A stretch of DNA of 64,000 nucleotides from contig NZ_JTFC01000029.1 in assembly GCF_003991225.1 (NCBI RefSeq), positions 1-64,000 of the forward strand, written 5' to 3'. Shown in pieces: positions 43,236 through 51,672 of the stretch (position 1 is its first letter; the number at the start of each line of letters is the position of its first letter). The notes under the pieces were generated by a model. That model worked only from the letters and a program-made list of their open reading frames with translations. It did not search any database and had not been told where the DNA came from. The position numbers and the translations under genes were made by a program. This stretch comes from Candidatus Kurthia intestinigallinarum. GTDB taxonomy: Bacteria; Bacillota; Bacilli; Bacillales_A; Planococcaceae.

Positions 43236-44539
43236 TTACTGGCAGCACCCTCCGCCACCAATGCCTGTATGACAAACGCCTGTTTCAGGTAGTGACAGTT
43301 GCACATTTAAAGCAGCTTCTGTATCACCTGCAATCGAAGCGGCAATTGAACGGACCTGCTCATACCCTGTAGCCATTAAAAATGTAGGTGCTCGGCCATA
43401 TGACTTAGAGCCGACAATATAAAAATTAGGTTCGGGTTGTCGTAATTCCTTTTCACCATGAGCAGGTACACTACCACAGCTATGGTGATTTGGATCAATT
43501 AAATCGGCCAAGGCGGGTACTGCTTCTGTCACAGGGTCTGTTGTATAACGGAGCTCTTCATGGAATGAAAAATCTGGTCGATTCCCCGTATTCACAATTA
43601 ATTCATCAAAAGGCCCTATTTTTTGCTCTGTCCCTTTTAATACAACACCTTCTTCTTTTTCTAAAATCGTTTGAACGTAAAAAGTGTTTTTACTTGGATA
43701 GAACCATTTGAAAGAATTTCTTTTATTTTCAACCCTAACTCACCACGTGCAGCTAGTTCATCATCCACGCCTCCACCAAGAGCTTCTTCTACTTGATTTT
43801 TTCGAAGAATCCACGTAATTTCTGTCTGTGGGTAATTCTCTTTTAACTTTACTAATTGTAAAAGGGAGTTTATCGCGGAGTGACCACTCCCAATAACGGC
43901 TACCTTCTTATTTGCATAGCGCATCGACTGTACCACTACATTAGGAATTTGATAAGTTATTTTTTCGCTTAGCTTGCGTTCAGACGGTAAAAAAACACCA
44001 TGACTTGCGGCTGGGTTAGCGTGTCCCCATGTTCCGGTAGCATCGATAATCGCACTTGCCTTATATGTTTTCGTTGCTTGATTATTTTTCGTAAAGATTA
44101 GAAATGGCTTCGCCTCACGATTTGCCGATTTCATTTTATCTGCGTCTAGTTTTGTAATGGCGATGACTTCTTCATTTGTATAAAGACGGCCTTTAAATTG
44201 TTCACTTAAGGGTATTAAATAGTCATGTCGTAATGCGGCGCCTGTAGGAATAGCTTGAGGGTCAGGCATCGTCCAGCCCGTCTCCTCTAATAACTTTCTA
44301 GCGGCATTATCTACATTGTATTCCCACGGTGAAAATAGGCGCACATGCTCCCAAGTGGCTACATTGGCAGCGACATCTCCTTTTTCTAATAGAATGAACG
44401 GTACATTATATGTCTGTAAATGCGCTGCTGCAGCTAAACCAATAGGGCCCGCCCCTAGAATTGCTACAGGGTATTTCATTTCACAGCAACTCGTGCCAGG
44501 TGTACAGCACGCTTGATTATTTAAAATTGGTAATTCCAT
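43236..44539 (-). pseudogene. Arsenic-operon flavoprotein monooxygenase-like protein, frameshifted
   Basis: The first part (44539-43661) starts MELPILNNQACCTPGTSCCE and has the FAD loop VAILGAGPIGLAAAAHL and the NADPH loop VAVIGSGHSAINSLLQL. The frame ends at 43661. The +/-1 frame continues YVQTILEKEEGVVLKGTEQ to NTGNRPDF and ends GIGGGGCCQ at 43236. The shift lies at A5/T5 runs (43679-43691), so one base change restores a protein of about 430 residues. Cysteine pairs at both tips suggest metalloid binding. The position behind arsC suggests a role with arsenic. It could be a real mutation or a read error. Confidence 0.8.
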
Positions 44540-44607
44540 CTTACTTCCCCATTTCTTAACGCATGGATACGCTTATTTATTTTTAGCACCACGCGTTTGA
44601 ATACGTA

Positions 44608-45024
44608 TTAGTTATTTTCTGATGCAAATGCTTGAATTTTTGCTTCAATAGCATCGCGAACTTGTTGAAAAACAAGCCATTTTTCCGCTTCTGTTCCCTG
44701 TGCTTTTGCTGGATCATCAAATCCCCAATGTGCACGTTTTACATGCGATGGTATTACAGGGCATTTATCTGCCGCATCACTGCATAATGTCACAACAAGA
44801 GTCGCCTGATTCAACTTGTTCGAATCAATCATATTCGATGTTTGGTTCGAAATATCAATACCAACCTCAGCCATTACTTTCACTGCATTCGGATTTAATC
44901 CATGTGCCTCAATGCCCGCACTCTCGACTTGCCAAGATGACAAATATTTTTTTGCGAAGCCTTCCGCCATTTGAGAACGACATGAGTTCCCTGTACATAA
45001 AAAGTAAATTGTTTTTTTATTCAC
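44608..45024 (-). CDS. arsC: Thioredoxin-coupled arsenate reductase
   Basis: 138 residues. The P-loop is [13 protein letters not shown] with nucleophile Cys10, and the relay cysteines are Cys81 and Cys88 ([11 protein letters not shown]). This is the Staphylococcus pI258/Bacillus type, which reduces arsenate to arsenite using thioredoxin. It is 12 bp behind arsB in the operon; all catalytic residues are present. Confidence 0.95.
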   Translation of the reverse strand: MNKKTIYFLCTGNSCRSQMAEGFAKKYLSSWQVESAGIEAHGLNPNAVKVMAEVGIDISNQTSNMIDSNKLNQATLVVTLCSDAADKCPVIPSHVKRAHWGFDDPAKAQGTEAEKWLVFQQVRDAIEAKIQAFASENN

Positions 45025-45036
45025 TTCTACACGCTC

Positions 45037-46326
45037 CTAGAAAATTTGTAATGTTACATATAGTCCAAGTAATGTCACGAGTAAAATCGGCACCGTTAGT
45101 AAAATCCCTGTTTTAAAATAAGTCCCCCAGGAGATTTTGATACCCTTCGTTGAAAGCACATAAAGCCAAACTAAAGTAGCCAGCGATCCAATTGGGGTAA
45201 TTTTCGGTCCTAAATCTGAGCCGATAATATTCGCATAAATTAATGCTTCTCGCACTGTACCATCTGTTGCTGTTTCCGCGATGGCCAATGCATTAATCAT
45301 AACAGTTGGCATATTATTCATAATCGATGACAGAAAGGCCGCAATAAAGCCCATACCTACTGTAGCAATCAATAACCCTTGTTCAGCTGTCCATTCAATA
45401 ACATGCGCCAGTTGAATTGTTAACCCTGCATTTCCTAAGCCATATACGACGACATACATACCGATCGAGAAGAAAACGATGTTCCAAGGAGCCCCTTTTA
45501 TAACCGCCTTCGTATTTACAACCTTGCTTTGTCTTGCCATAATTAAAAAGAAAATCGCAATAAGACCCGCAATCAGAGACACGGGCACCTGAAGCCATTC
45601 ACTTGTGAAATAACCAACGACTAAAATCGCTAAAATCCCCCATGAAATATGAAATAGCTTTCTATCCTTAATCGCTAGCTTCGGCTCTCTTAGCATCGTT
45701 TCATCAAAGGTTTTCGGAATAGTTTTTCTAAAATACAGCATAAGGACAATAATTGTCGCGGCTAAAGAAAATAGATTCGGAATAATCATTCGCGAAGCAT
45801 ATTCTACAAAGCCGATGCTAAAGAAATCAGCGGAAACAATATTTACTAAATTACTTACGATAAACGGTAAGCTCGTTGTATCTGCGATAAACCCACTCGC
45901 CATAATAAATGGGAAAATCATTTTTTCACTAAATTTAAGATTCCGTACCATCGCTAGGACAATCGGCGTCAAAATTAAGGCCGCTCCATCATTCGCAAAT
46001 AAAGCTGCAACCCCTGCACCTAATAAGCTAATATAGATGAACATTTTGAGGCCATTTCCTTTTGCGATACGTGCCATATGTAATGACGCCCATTCAAACA
46101 GGCCAATTTCATCTAAAATTAAGGAAATCAAAATGATTGCAATAAAGGATAAAGTAGCATTCCATGTAATACCAATAACCGTTCCTACATCCGAAAAATC
46201 AACAATGCCTAGTAACAACGCAATTACTGCTCCAGCCATTGCCGACCAGCCAATATTTAATCCACGCGGCTGCCAAATAACAAAAAGTAAGGTAATGATA
46301 AATAAAAGACTCGCTAACAAGAACAT
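45037..46326 (-). CDS. arsB: Arsenite efflux permease
   Basis: 429 residues from ATG 46326, with GGTGG upstream and a 13-base overlap with arsR; a GTG at 46347 is a less likely start. Twelve helices. [53 protein letters not shown] and [20 protein letters not shown] are the ArsB motifs. It exports arsenite using the proton gradient. Confidence 0.95.
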   Translation of the reverse strand: MFLLASLLFIITLLFVIWQPRGLNIGWSAMAGAVIALLLGIVDFSDVGTVIGITWNATLSFIAIILISLILDEIGLFEWASLHMARIAKGNGLKMFIYISLLGAGVAALFANDGAALILTPIVLAMVRNLKFSEKMIFPFIMASGFIADTTSLPFIVSNLVNIVSADFFSIGFVEYASRMIIPNLFSLAATIIVLMLYFRKTIPKTFDETMLREPKLAIKDRKLFHISWGILAILVVGYFTSEWLQVPVSLIAGLIAIFFLIMARQSKVVNTKAVIKGAPWNIVFFSIGMYVVVYGLGNAGLTIQLAHVIEWTAEQGLLIATVGMGFIAAFLSSIMNNMPTVMINALAIAETATDGTVREALIYANIIGSDLGPKITPIGSLATLVWLYVLSTKGIKISWGTYFKTGILLTVPILLVTLLGLYVTLQIF

Positions 46327-46631
46327 GAATTGCCACCACAATGACACGTATTGTCTGCTTCAAGTGTATCAATAACGGCTCTTACAACCGGTGATATCTC
46401 TTCTGCTATACGATAATATTTCCACGTACCATCTTTCCGCTCTTTAATAATCCCTGCATCTTTTAGCTTTTTAAGCTGCTGACTAACTGCTGGCTGTGAA
46501 ATTTTCAATACATCGACAAAATCACAGACACACACTTCGCCGTTTTTCATACAAGCTAGTAAAGTTAAACGATTTTTATCCGCCATTGCTTTTAATACTT
46601 GCTCCAATTCATTCAACAAAGCTTCCTCCAT
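46314..46631 (-). CDS. arsR: Arsenite-responsive repressor
   Basis: 105 residues. The As(III) site is CVCDF in [12 protein letters not shown], and [18 protein letters not shown] is the recognition helix. A cysteine-rich tail ([10 protein letters not shown]) adds further thiols. It represses the arsR-arsB-arsC-flavoprotein operon; two operator-like repeats lie directly upstream. Confidence 0.93.
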   Translation of the reverse strand: MEEALLNELEQVLKAMADKNRLTLLACMKNGEVCVCDFVDVLKISQPAVSQQLKKLKDAGIIKERKDGTWKYYRIAEEISPVVRAVIDTLEADNTCHCGGNSCSC

Positions 46632-46636
46632 TCCTA

Positions 46637-46697
46637 TATATAAGTATTTGCTTATTTAATATAGCACTCGTTTTTACATAAGTAAATGCTTATATAG
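46637..46697 (-). promoter_or_regulatory. Tandem ArsR operator sites
   Basis: TATAAGTATTTGCTTAT (from 46639) and ATAAGTAAATGCTTATAT (from 46678) are two similar inverted repeats (ATAAG...CTTAT) about 39 bp apart, 6-66 bp before arsR. Confidence 0.65.
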
Positions 46698-46705
46698 AAA
46701 ATTTA

Positions 46706-46745
46706 AAAAAAGCTAAAACGATAGTCGTCTTAGCTACTGAATTTT
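46706..46745 (-). terminator. Terminator, nearly identical to the one at 48414
   Basis: On the minus strand AGCTAAGACGA-CTA-TCGTTTTAGCT with T7, behind the DUF3139-like gene. Confidence 0.85.
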
Positions 46746-46754
46746 ATAATCGAT

Positions 46755-47120
46755 TTATTCGTCGATTTTTTCATGAGAAGGTTGAATATCTCCTTCATCG
46801 CCGATTGAGATGAAATCTGCTTTATGATCTTTTTTACGAATGTAATAAAGGTATTCATTATCAGGCTCATCTTTGTAGTAAACAGAGGCTGTGTATTTAT
46901 AATAGTCCCCTTTTTCATCCATTTTTCCACTGTACAATAATTTCACATTCGCAATATCATCGTTACTATACTTTTTTTCCTTATACAAATAATTCTCAAT
47001 GGATTGTTCAACAATTTCTTTTGCTTCTGCTTTCTTCTGGTTTTGTACAATACTAAATACACTGATACTAGCTATAATTAATAACACTGCACTTACTATA
47101 AAAATCGTTTTTTTCTTCAA
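46755..47120 (-). CDS. DUF3139-like exported protein
   Basis: 121 residues from TTG 47120, six bases after GAGGTGGGG. One N-terminal helix (IFIVSAVLLIIASISVFSIV), then a helical and beta part with YYKYTASVYYKDEPDNEYLYYI, the pattern of DUF3139 proteins. It probably sits on the outer membrane face. Function unknown. Confidence 0.7.
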   Translation of the reverse strand: MKKKTIFIVSAVLLIIASISVFSIVQNQKKAEAKEIVEQSIENYLYKEKKYSNDDIANVKLLYSGKMDEKGDYYKYTASVYYKDEPDNEYLYYIRKKDHKADFISIGDEGDIQPSHEKIDE

Positions 47121-47234
47121 GAGAACCCCACCTCAAATTTACTATTTATCCCATTATAACAAATAAATGATACATTGTATGGAACAGAATCCTTCATTTT
47201 ATATCTCTTAAAAAACTTACTTAATATTTTACAA

Positions 47235-47873
47235 TCACTCAGGTAGCTGCATGCCTTTTTTCCAAATCAATACAGCATCATCAGGCGAACCATAGTATAA
47301 GGCTTTAATCTCTTTACCATTAGACATGTTTTCAAGATTAAATTCTTCATGACCGTCTCCAATTGGATGCTGTTTTTTCATTTTTATAATTGGTCGTAGT
47401 GGCGTCATATAAAAATTTCCTTTTTCATCTGACGAATACTTTACTCTCATCACATCATAGTCATCTAAAAAATTCACATTATACGTAATCGTACCATTTT
47501 CCAATTGGGCAACATTTGAAATAGTAAAATGACTGCTTTGCACCTGCTGAATATCCCACTCAACTAAAGAATAATACGCACCAAATAAAACTAAACAAAT
47601 CAATGCGGCAAAGCCCATTCCTTTATACGTCGATTTTTTTTTCATTTTCTGTATAGAAGAAGCCATTTTTCTCATCATTTTCTCATCCTGCTTACGAGAC
47701 TCCATTTCTACATGTAGAATTTCAGTTGTATCCTGCATATTTTCTAATTCTTTCTGACACACCGGACAACTGGCAAGATGTTTCTCTATTAAAATCTCTG
47801 TTTCCTTACTACATACATCATCATAATATAACGGCAATAAATCTTGAATGACGTCACAATGAATTTCTTTCAT
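47235..47873 (-). CDS. Zinc-finger anti-sigma factor
   Basis: 212 residues. The N-terminus has the zf-HC2 pattern: LLPLYYDDVCSKE, then KHLASCPVC. A single helix at about 85-105 and an extracellular C-terminal domain follow. ATG overlaps the sigma gene stop by four bases, so it is the cognate regulator of that ECF factor. Confidence 0.85.
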   Translation of the reverse strand: MKEIHCDVIQDLLPLYYDDVCSKETEILIEKHLASCPVCQKELENMQDTTEILHVEMESRKQDEKMMRKMASSIQKMKKKSTYKGMGFAALICLVLFGAYYSLVEWDIQQVQSSHFTISNVAQLENGTITYNVNFLDDYDVMRVKYSSDEKGNFYMTPLRPIIKMKKQHPIGDGHEEFNLENMSNGKEIKALYYGSPDDAVLIWKKGMQLPE

Positions 47874-48349
47874 AGTTGCTCCTCCTTACTCATTAATTGT
47901 ATTTTTTTCTTAGCTCGATAAAAAGTGACCCGTGCCCAACTCTCTGTTTTTCCAAATAAAAGACCAATTTGTAAAAAAGGTAACTCGCCAAAAATACGCA
48001 ATGTAAATACTTCCTTATATGGCTCTTCTAAGTCATGTAGCAGTTGGTGTAAGTAAAAGGCATTTTCTTTTTTCATCAGGTCTTGCTCTACAGATTTATC
48101 ATCTTGGCGCTCCTCTAACTCCGGATGCAATCGCTTTTGTTTTTCAAGATATGTAAAATATGTATTTTTAGCAATTTGGCAAAGCCAGACACTCATCTTA
48201 CATTTCTGTTTATATTGATCAATATTTTGAAGTGCTTTGAAAAATGTTTGTTGCGTAATTTCCTCAGCAATGGTTTCGTTACGACTAAGCGATAACATAA
48301 ATGCATAGACATCTCGGAAATATAAACGATAAATCTGCTCAAAATTCAT
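47870..48349 (-). CDS. ECF-type RNA polymerase sigma factor
   Basis: 159 residues, ATG 48349 behind GGGAGG. Region 2: DVYAFMLSLSRNETIAEEIT and WLCQIAKNTYFTYLEKQ. Region 4: YKEVFTLRIFGELPFLQIG and SWARVTFYRAKKKIQ. Partner of the zinc-finger anti-sigma factor that overlaps it. Confidence 0.9.
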   Translation of the reverse strand: MNFEQIYRLYFRDVYAFMLSLSRNETIAEEITQQTFFKALQNIDQYKQKCKMSVWLCQIAKNTYFTYLEKQKRLHPELEERQDDKSVEQDLMKKENAFYLHQLLHDLEEPYKEVFTLRIFGELPFLQIGLLFGKTESWARVTFYRAKKKIQLMSKEEQL

Positions 48350-48413
48350 TTTTTTACCTCCCTTCTTACATAAGACTAATGAATAAACAATTCGTTACAA
48401 AATAATTGAAAAT

Positions 48414-48455
48414 AAAAAAAGCTAAAACGATAGTCATCTTAGCTACTGAATTTCC
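48414..48455 (-). terminator. Terminator, second copy
   Basis: Same sequence as at 46706 with one base difference (GTCATC for GTCGTC); terminates the TPR gene. Confidence 0.85.
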
Positions 48456-48469
48456 AAATAGATTATTAA

Positions 48470-49039
48470 CTATGTCTGGTTTAAATTTCTGACGAGTTCT
48501 AGTGCTAATTTAGTTGATTTTATTAGTGATGGGTTAGCCTTTTGTTGGCGTAATTTTAATGATTGAGTAAAACATCTTTCAGCCTCTTCTAATTCACCTA
48601 ATTCCATCAAGCATTTCCCTTTATGCTGCAAGGCAAAATCTGCATATAACTCAACCTGATTCTCACAGCATTTTGTATAAGCACGATTAAATAATGTTAG
48701 TGCCTTTTGCGGCTGGCTATCATATTTCAAGGCTTCACCAAGTCGTATTAAACTCACAATTTCTTTCTTTATATCGCCTTCTACTAATGAAATATCCAAA
48801 CATTCATGTAAATAATCAAAAGCTTTTTGAGGTTCTTCACAAATTCTGTATAAATTGCCTATTATTCCACAAAGATAATATGTGTGTTCTTTATTTTCGC
48901 TTAATAAATGTTTTGCATCTACGATAATTTTTTTAAGCTTTGCTACATCAGTTGTTTTTTCTCTTAAATAGTCATTTTCATCAAAATAAAGCAAATCATT
49001 TAGAACAGATAACTTACTTTGAAAGTCAGAGAGTTTCAT
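48470..49039 (-). CDS. TPR-repeat protein
   Basis: 189 residues, ATG 49039 after AAAGGAGC. Four or five tetratricopeptide units (YYLCGIIGNLYRICEEPQKA; ALTLFNRAYTKCCENQVELY; CLMELGELEEAERCFTQSLK). No enzymatic domain or HTH. It may be a scaffold; the fold resembles the TPR half of Rap or NprR proteins, but the regulatory N-terminal domain is missing. Confidence 0.75.
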   Translation of the reverse strand: MKLSDFQSKLSVLNDLLYFDENDYLREKTTDVAKLKKIIVDAKHLLSENKEHTYYLCGIIGNLYRICEEPQKAFDYLHECLDISLVEGDIKKEIVSLIRLGEALKYDSQPQKALTLFNRAYTKCCENQVELYADFALQHKGKCLMELGELEEAERCFTQSLKLRQQKANPSLIKSTKLALELVRNLNQT

Positions 49040-49064
49040 ACGTAGTGCTCCTTTAGAAAACCCA

Positions 49065-49469
49065 TTATTTTTTAGAAATGATTTTTTCTTCTATTCGCTT
49101 AAATTCTTCACTATCAGCCATTGGTGGTTCTTCACTTTTTTCTTCCAATAACCAATGAGTCAACGCTGTAATCAAAGCAAAAAGCATAGCACCTTTCCAA
49201 GAAATAGCAATGCTATCCATAAAGGTATCAATCAATTTAATAAGAATAAAAGTAAATCCTGTATTTAAAATAATTGGTACTAAGCCTTTACTTGTCTTAA
49301 GAATGCCTGTAGATTTTAAGGCTCTAGGTATTGCTCTCGTAATAAGTGAAAGTGGTATTTCGAGAAATGTATAGATGACAAAGAAAAATAGTAAGGAACC
49401 CATCGTGTCATATTGTAAGCCAAGAATCTTTAAAAGTATGTATTCAAAAAAGGTAAACGAGATGATCAT
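49065..49469 (-). CDS. YrvL-like membrane protein
   Basis: 134 residues from ATG 49469. The frame stays open 16 codons further, to an ATA (49517) seven bases after GGGGG, so the true N-terminus may begin INKLKTIVICVTVLLV. Four helices and an acidic tail. Layout and the LLKILGLQYDTMGSLLFFF stretch resemble the YrvL regulatory membrane family. Distantly recognised. Confidence 0.6.
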   Translation of the reverse strand: MIISFTFFEYILLKILGLQYDTMGSLLFFFVIYTFLEIPLSLITRAIPRALKSTGILKTSKGLVPIILNTGFTFILIKLIDTFMDSIAISWKGAMLFALITALTHWLLEEKSEEPPMADSEEFKRIEEKIISKK

Positions 49470-49610
49470 AACTAATAGAACCGTTACACATATTACAATC
49501 GTTTTTAATTTATTTATTGTAAAACCCCCTATGAAATCATTATCAGCAAAATCGAGAAACTTCTTTTAAAACAAATTCCCAAGCTATAGTATTCCCACTA
49601 CAAACGCCTG

Positions 49611-50078
49611 TTATTGACTTAGGTGCTTATACATATTGATTCCGGCAATCTGAAAACCCAAATGATGATATAACCGGATTGCTTGTTCATTGCTTCCGAA
49701 GACATGTAGCTTAAAGAATAGAATTTCTCGACTTATCAAAAGAGATTCCAATTCAGTCATCATTTCTTTACCGAGGCCTTTTGAACGGATATCTTCATTA
49801 AGATAGATTTCGTATAAAAATGCACTTTTATTTTCGTTCACTACTTTTAACCATACATAGCCAGCGACTTTACCATTTTCTATAATATGGTAAAATTCAT
49901 GATTTTTTGTATTAAATCCATGTGGTAAATAGCCGCTAATTGCCTGTTGTGCTCGTAAAAATGCGGAGTCATTTATAACTTCAAACGTATTTTCTTCAAG
50001 TGTATGCGCATATCTTTTTATTTTATCTTCTATGTATACGTCATAATCTGCTTCAGTCATTGGTATTAATCGTTTCAT
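49611..50078 (-). CDS. GNAT N-acetyltransferase
   Basis: 155 residues from ATG 50078 behind TTGGAGTTGAT; the ATG at 50111 is not preceded by a site. FLYEIYLNEDIRSKGLGKEM is the acetyl-CoA motif and NEQAIRLYHHLGFQIAGINM motif B, as in YycN-like enzymes. Substrate unknown. Confidence 0.82.
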   Translation of the reverse strand: MKRLIPMTEADYDVYIEDKIKRYAHTLEENTFEVINDSAFLRAQQAISGYLPHGFNTKNHEFYHIIENGKVAGYVWLKVVNENKSAFLYEIYLNEDIRSKGLGKEMMTELESLLISREILFFKLHVFGSNEQAIRLYHHLGFQIAGINMYKHLSQ

Positions 50079-50228
50079 GTCGACAATCAACTCCAAATAA
50101 GTATTTTTCATTACACGCCATTATAATTCTAACCAAAATATTCCTTTTAGTATACTAAAAGGAATATAAAAAAAACTCCGAAATGTTGAGTAACCAACTT
50201 TTCGAAGCTTTTTGAGTGTTACATGTCG

Positions 50229-50342
50229 TCATACATTATTTATGAAGATCCCTATAATTGATGAAACCGGTGGCATAAGTATAGAAAAAAATACCATACT
50301 CAAAATCGCATTAAATATAATGTATGAATATATCGCTTCCAT
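50229..50342 (-). CDS. Tiny hydrophobic peptide, tentative
   Basis: 37 codons: MEAIYSYIIFNAILSMVFFS, then ILMPPVSSIIGIF and INNV. Only a weak site (CGAAAG) precedes ATG 50342. It lies downstream of the DUF5412 gene on the same strand. It could be a gene or the remnant of a membrane protein. Confidence 0.3.
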   Translation of the reverse strand: MEAIYSYIIFNAILSMVFFSILMPPVSSIIGIFINNV

Positions 50343-50400
50343 CTTTCGTCGGTTGCCAACAATTATCGCTTACAATTTGTATGATACATATAGTCAGAGC

Positions 50401-50793
50401 CTATTGTCGAAAATCATATTTTTCATTCGGCACTTCGAGTGTATGACCATTTATTACGACCTTATCATTGCTAAGCCAGTTGATTTTGGCGGTATCTTCA
50501 CGATTATTCCAGTAAATATTTTTTGTTTTTTGCGTACTGTTATTAAAAGTCAGCTCTCCTCTTATCGAATAGGAAGTCGTCGCACCCGCATTCGTTCGGT
50601 AAGCTTTGATTGTATAGGTGCCATCTGGAGACGTTTTTTCTGTCACATACTCGCCTACCGGTAACCGATTCATATCAAAAAAAGCCCAGTACACGCCATA
50701 TCCAATCATTCCTATCAATAAGAAACCGATAAGTGCTGAGATTTTTATTATTTTTTTTCGTTTCCTACTTTTCTTAGCTATTTTATCCGTCAT
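50401..50793 (-). CDS. DUF5412-like membrane-anchored protein
   Basis: 130 residues, ATG 50793 after AAGGGAGG. Basic cytoplasmic tip (KKSRKRKKIIK), one helix, then a beta domain with SPDGTYTIKAYRTNAGATTS and WLSNDKVVINGHTLEV, the DUF5412 pattern. Function unknown. Confidence 0.8.
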   Translation of the reverse strand: MTDKIAKKSRKRKKIIKISALIGFLLIGMIGYGVYWAFFDMNRLPVGEYVTEKTSPDGTYTIKAYRTNAGATTSYSIRGELTFNNSTQKTKNIYWNNREDTAKINWLSNDKVVINGHTLEVPNEKYDFRQ

Positions 50794-50875
50794 ATAAAAT
50801 GCCTCCCTTATATAAAAGATGAAGTTACTTTCATATAGACTGTTTTAAGCTGACTTCGTTCCCACCTGCTTCTTT

Positions 50876-50919
50876 AAAAAAAACGCATAGCTAGTCGATG
50901 TAGCTACGCGTTCATTTTA
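50876..50919 (-). terminator. Terminator of the lost gene at 50917
   Basis: ACGCGTAGCTA / TAGCTATGCGTTTTTTTT on the minus strand, immediately after the fragment's stop codon. Confidence 0.75.
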
Positions 50920-51022
50920 AGCATCTATGCCTGGAATATAAATAATATTCTTTTCACCATCAATTGTGCTAATAAATGCATAAACCGGCTGGTAGAACCC
51001 TTTTGAATCTAATTCAGCGGAT
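50917..51022 (-). pseudogene. 3' fragment of an unidentified gene
   Basis: The minus strand reads AELDSKGFYQPVYAFISTID, then GEKNIIYIPGIDA and a TAA followed by a proper terminator. Nothing upstream continues the frame, so this is the last 34 or so codons of a deleted gene. Confidence 0.55.
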
Positions 51023-51039
51023 TACGGAGGATTGAGCCA

Positions 51040-51080
51040 TCTAAAAAGAGACAAACGCTAAAAACGTTTGTCTCTTTTTT
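51040..51080. terminator. Bidirectional-type terminator
   Basis: AAAAAGAGACAAACG / CGTTTGTCTCTTTTTT, overlapping the stop codon of the NUDIX pseudogene. Confidence 0.85.
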
Positions 51081-51500
51081 ACTCTATACTGTCCATTATC
51101 GCCTCGTAAACCTCATTCCATCCTGAATAATACAGTGAAACATCTGCTCGATGAATGAGCTTGCGCTGTGATGATTCAAACTGCCCTTCAAAAGGTAAGA
51201 AATGTGTAATTTTCATTTTGTAAAATACTTGATAGCCGACTTTTGGATAGAGGCTATGTTCTGTCCAAGCAGGGTTATCATGATGATCGACAGTAATCGC
51301 ACCTAGCAGTGTGCAGTCACCCTCGACATAGGCCTCTTCAAAGGCTTCCCGTTTAAAACATGCTTCTGCTGTCTCGCCTTTTTCGATATGTCCACCTTAA
51401 TTAGTAAACAAAAGATTTGTAACATTCCCTTTTAAAATATTCGATGCTGTTACTTCATACTCGATTTCACTTCTTCGATATTGAGAAATTTAAAATAGTT
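51079..51500 (-). pseudogene. NUDIX hydrolase pseudogene
   Basis: The minus strand encodes EYEVTASNILKGNVTNLLFT, then a TAA (51397-51399). In the same frame follows the NUDIX box GGHIEKGETAEACFKREAFE with EAYVEG, and a regular C-terminus to DSIE. The nonsense codon lies directly before the box, and no start codon is found upstream. NUDIX enzymes hydrolyse nucleoside diphosphates; this one is dead unless the stop is read through. Confidence 0.75.
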
Positions 51501-51672
51501 TCCTCGAAATTCTCTCGAATTCTAATAGTAACTTGTATAAAAAGTCGAAATATGAATGATTCACGTTGAAAATTCTATTTGCACCCTTTGTAAAAATAGG
51601 TCATTATGATACTGTTAAAGTATATTAATTAGTTTTTATTTACTATAAAAATTACAAAATGAGGTGTTTTGA

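Noticed and set aside
48470-49039. Rap/NprR-type peptide receptor
   Set aside because: Only TPR-like repeats are present; there is no N-terminal three-helix or HTH effector domain and no adjacent peptide gene.
50160-50220. Terminator hairpin around ACTCCGAAATGTTGAG
   Set aside because: Pairing is interrupted and the T-run is short, so it was not listed.
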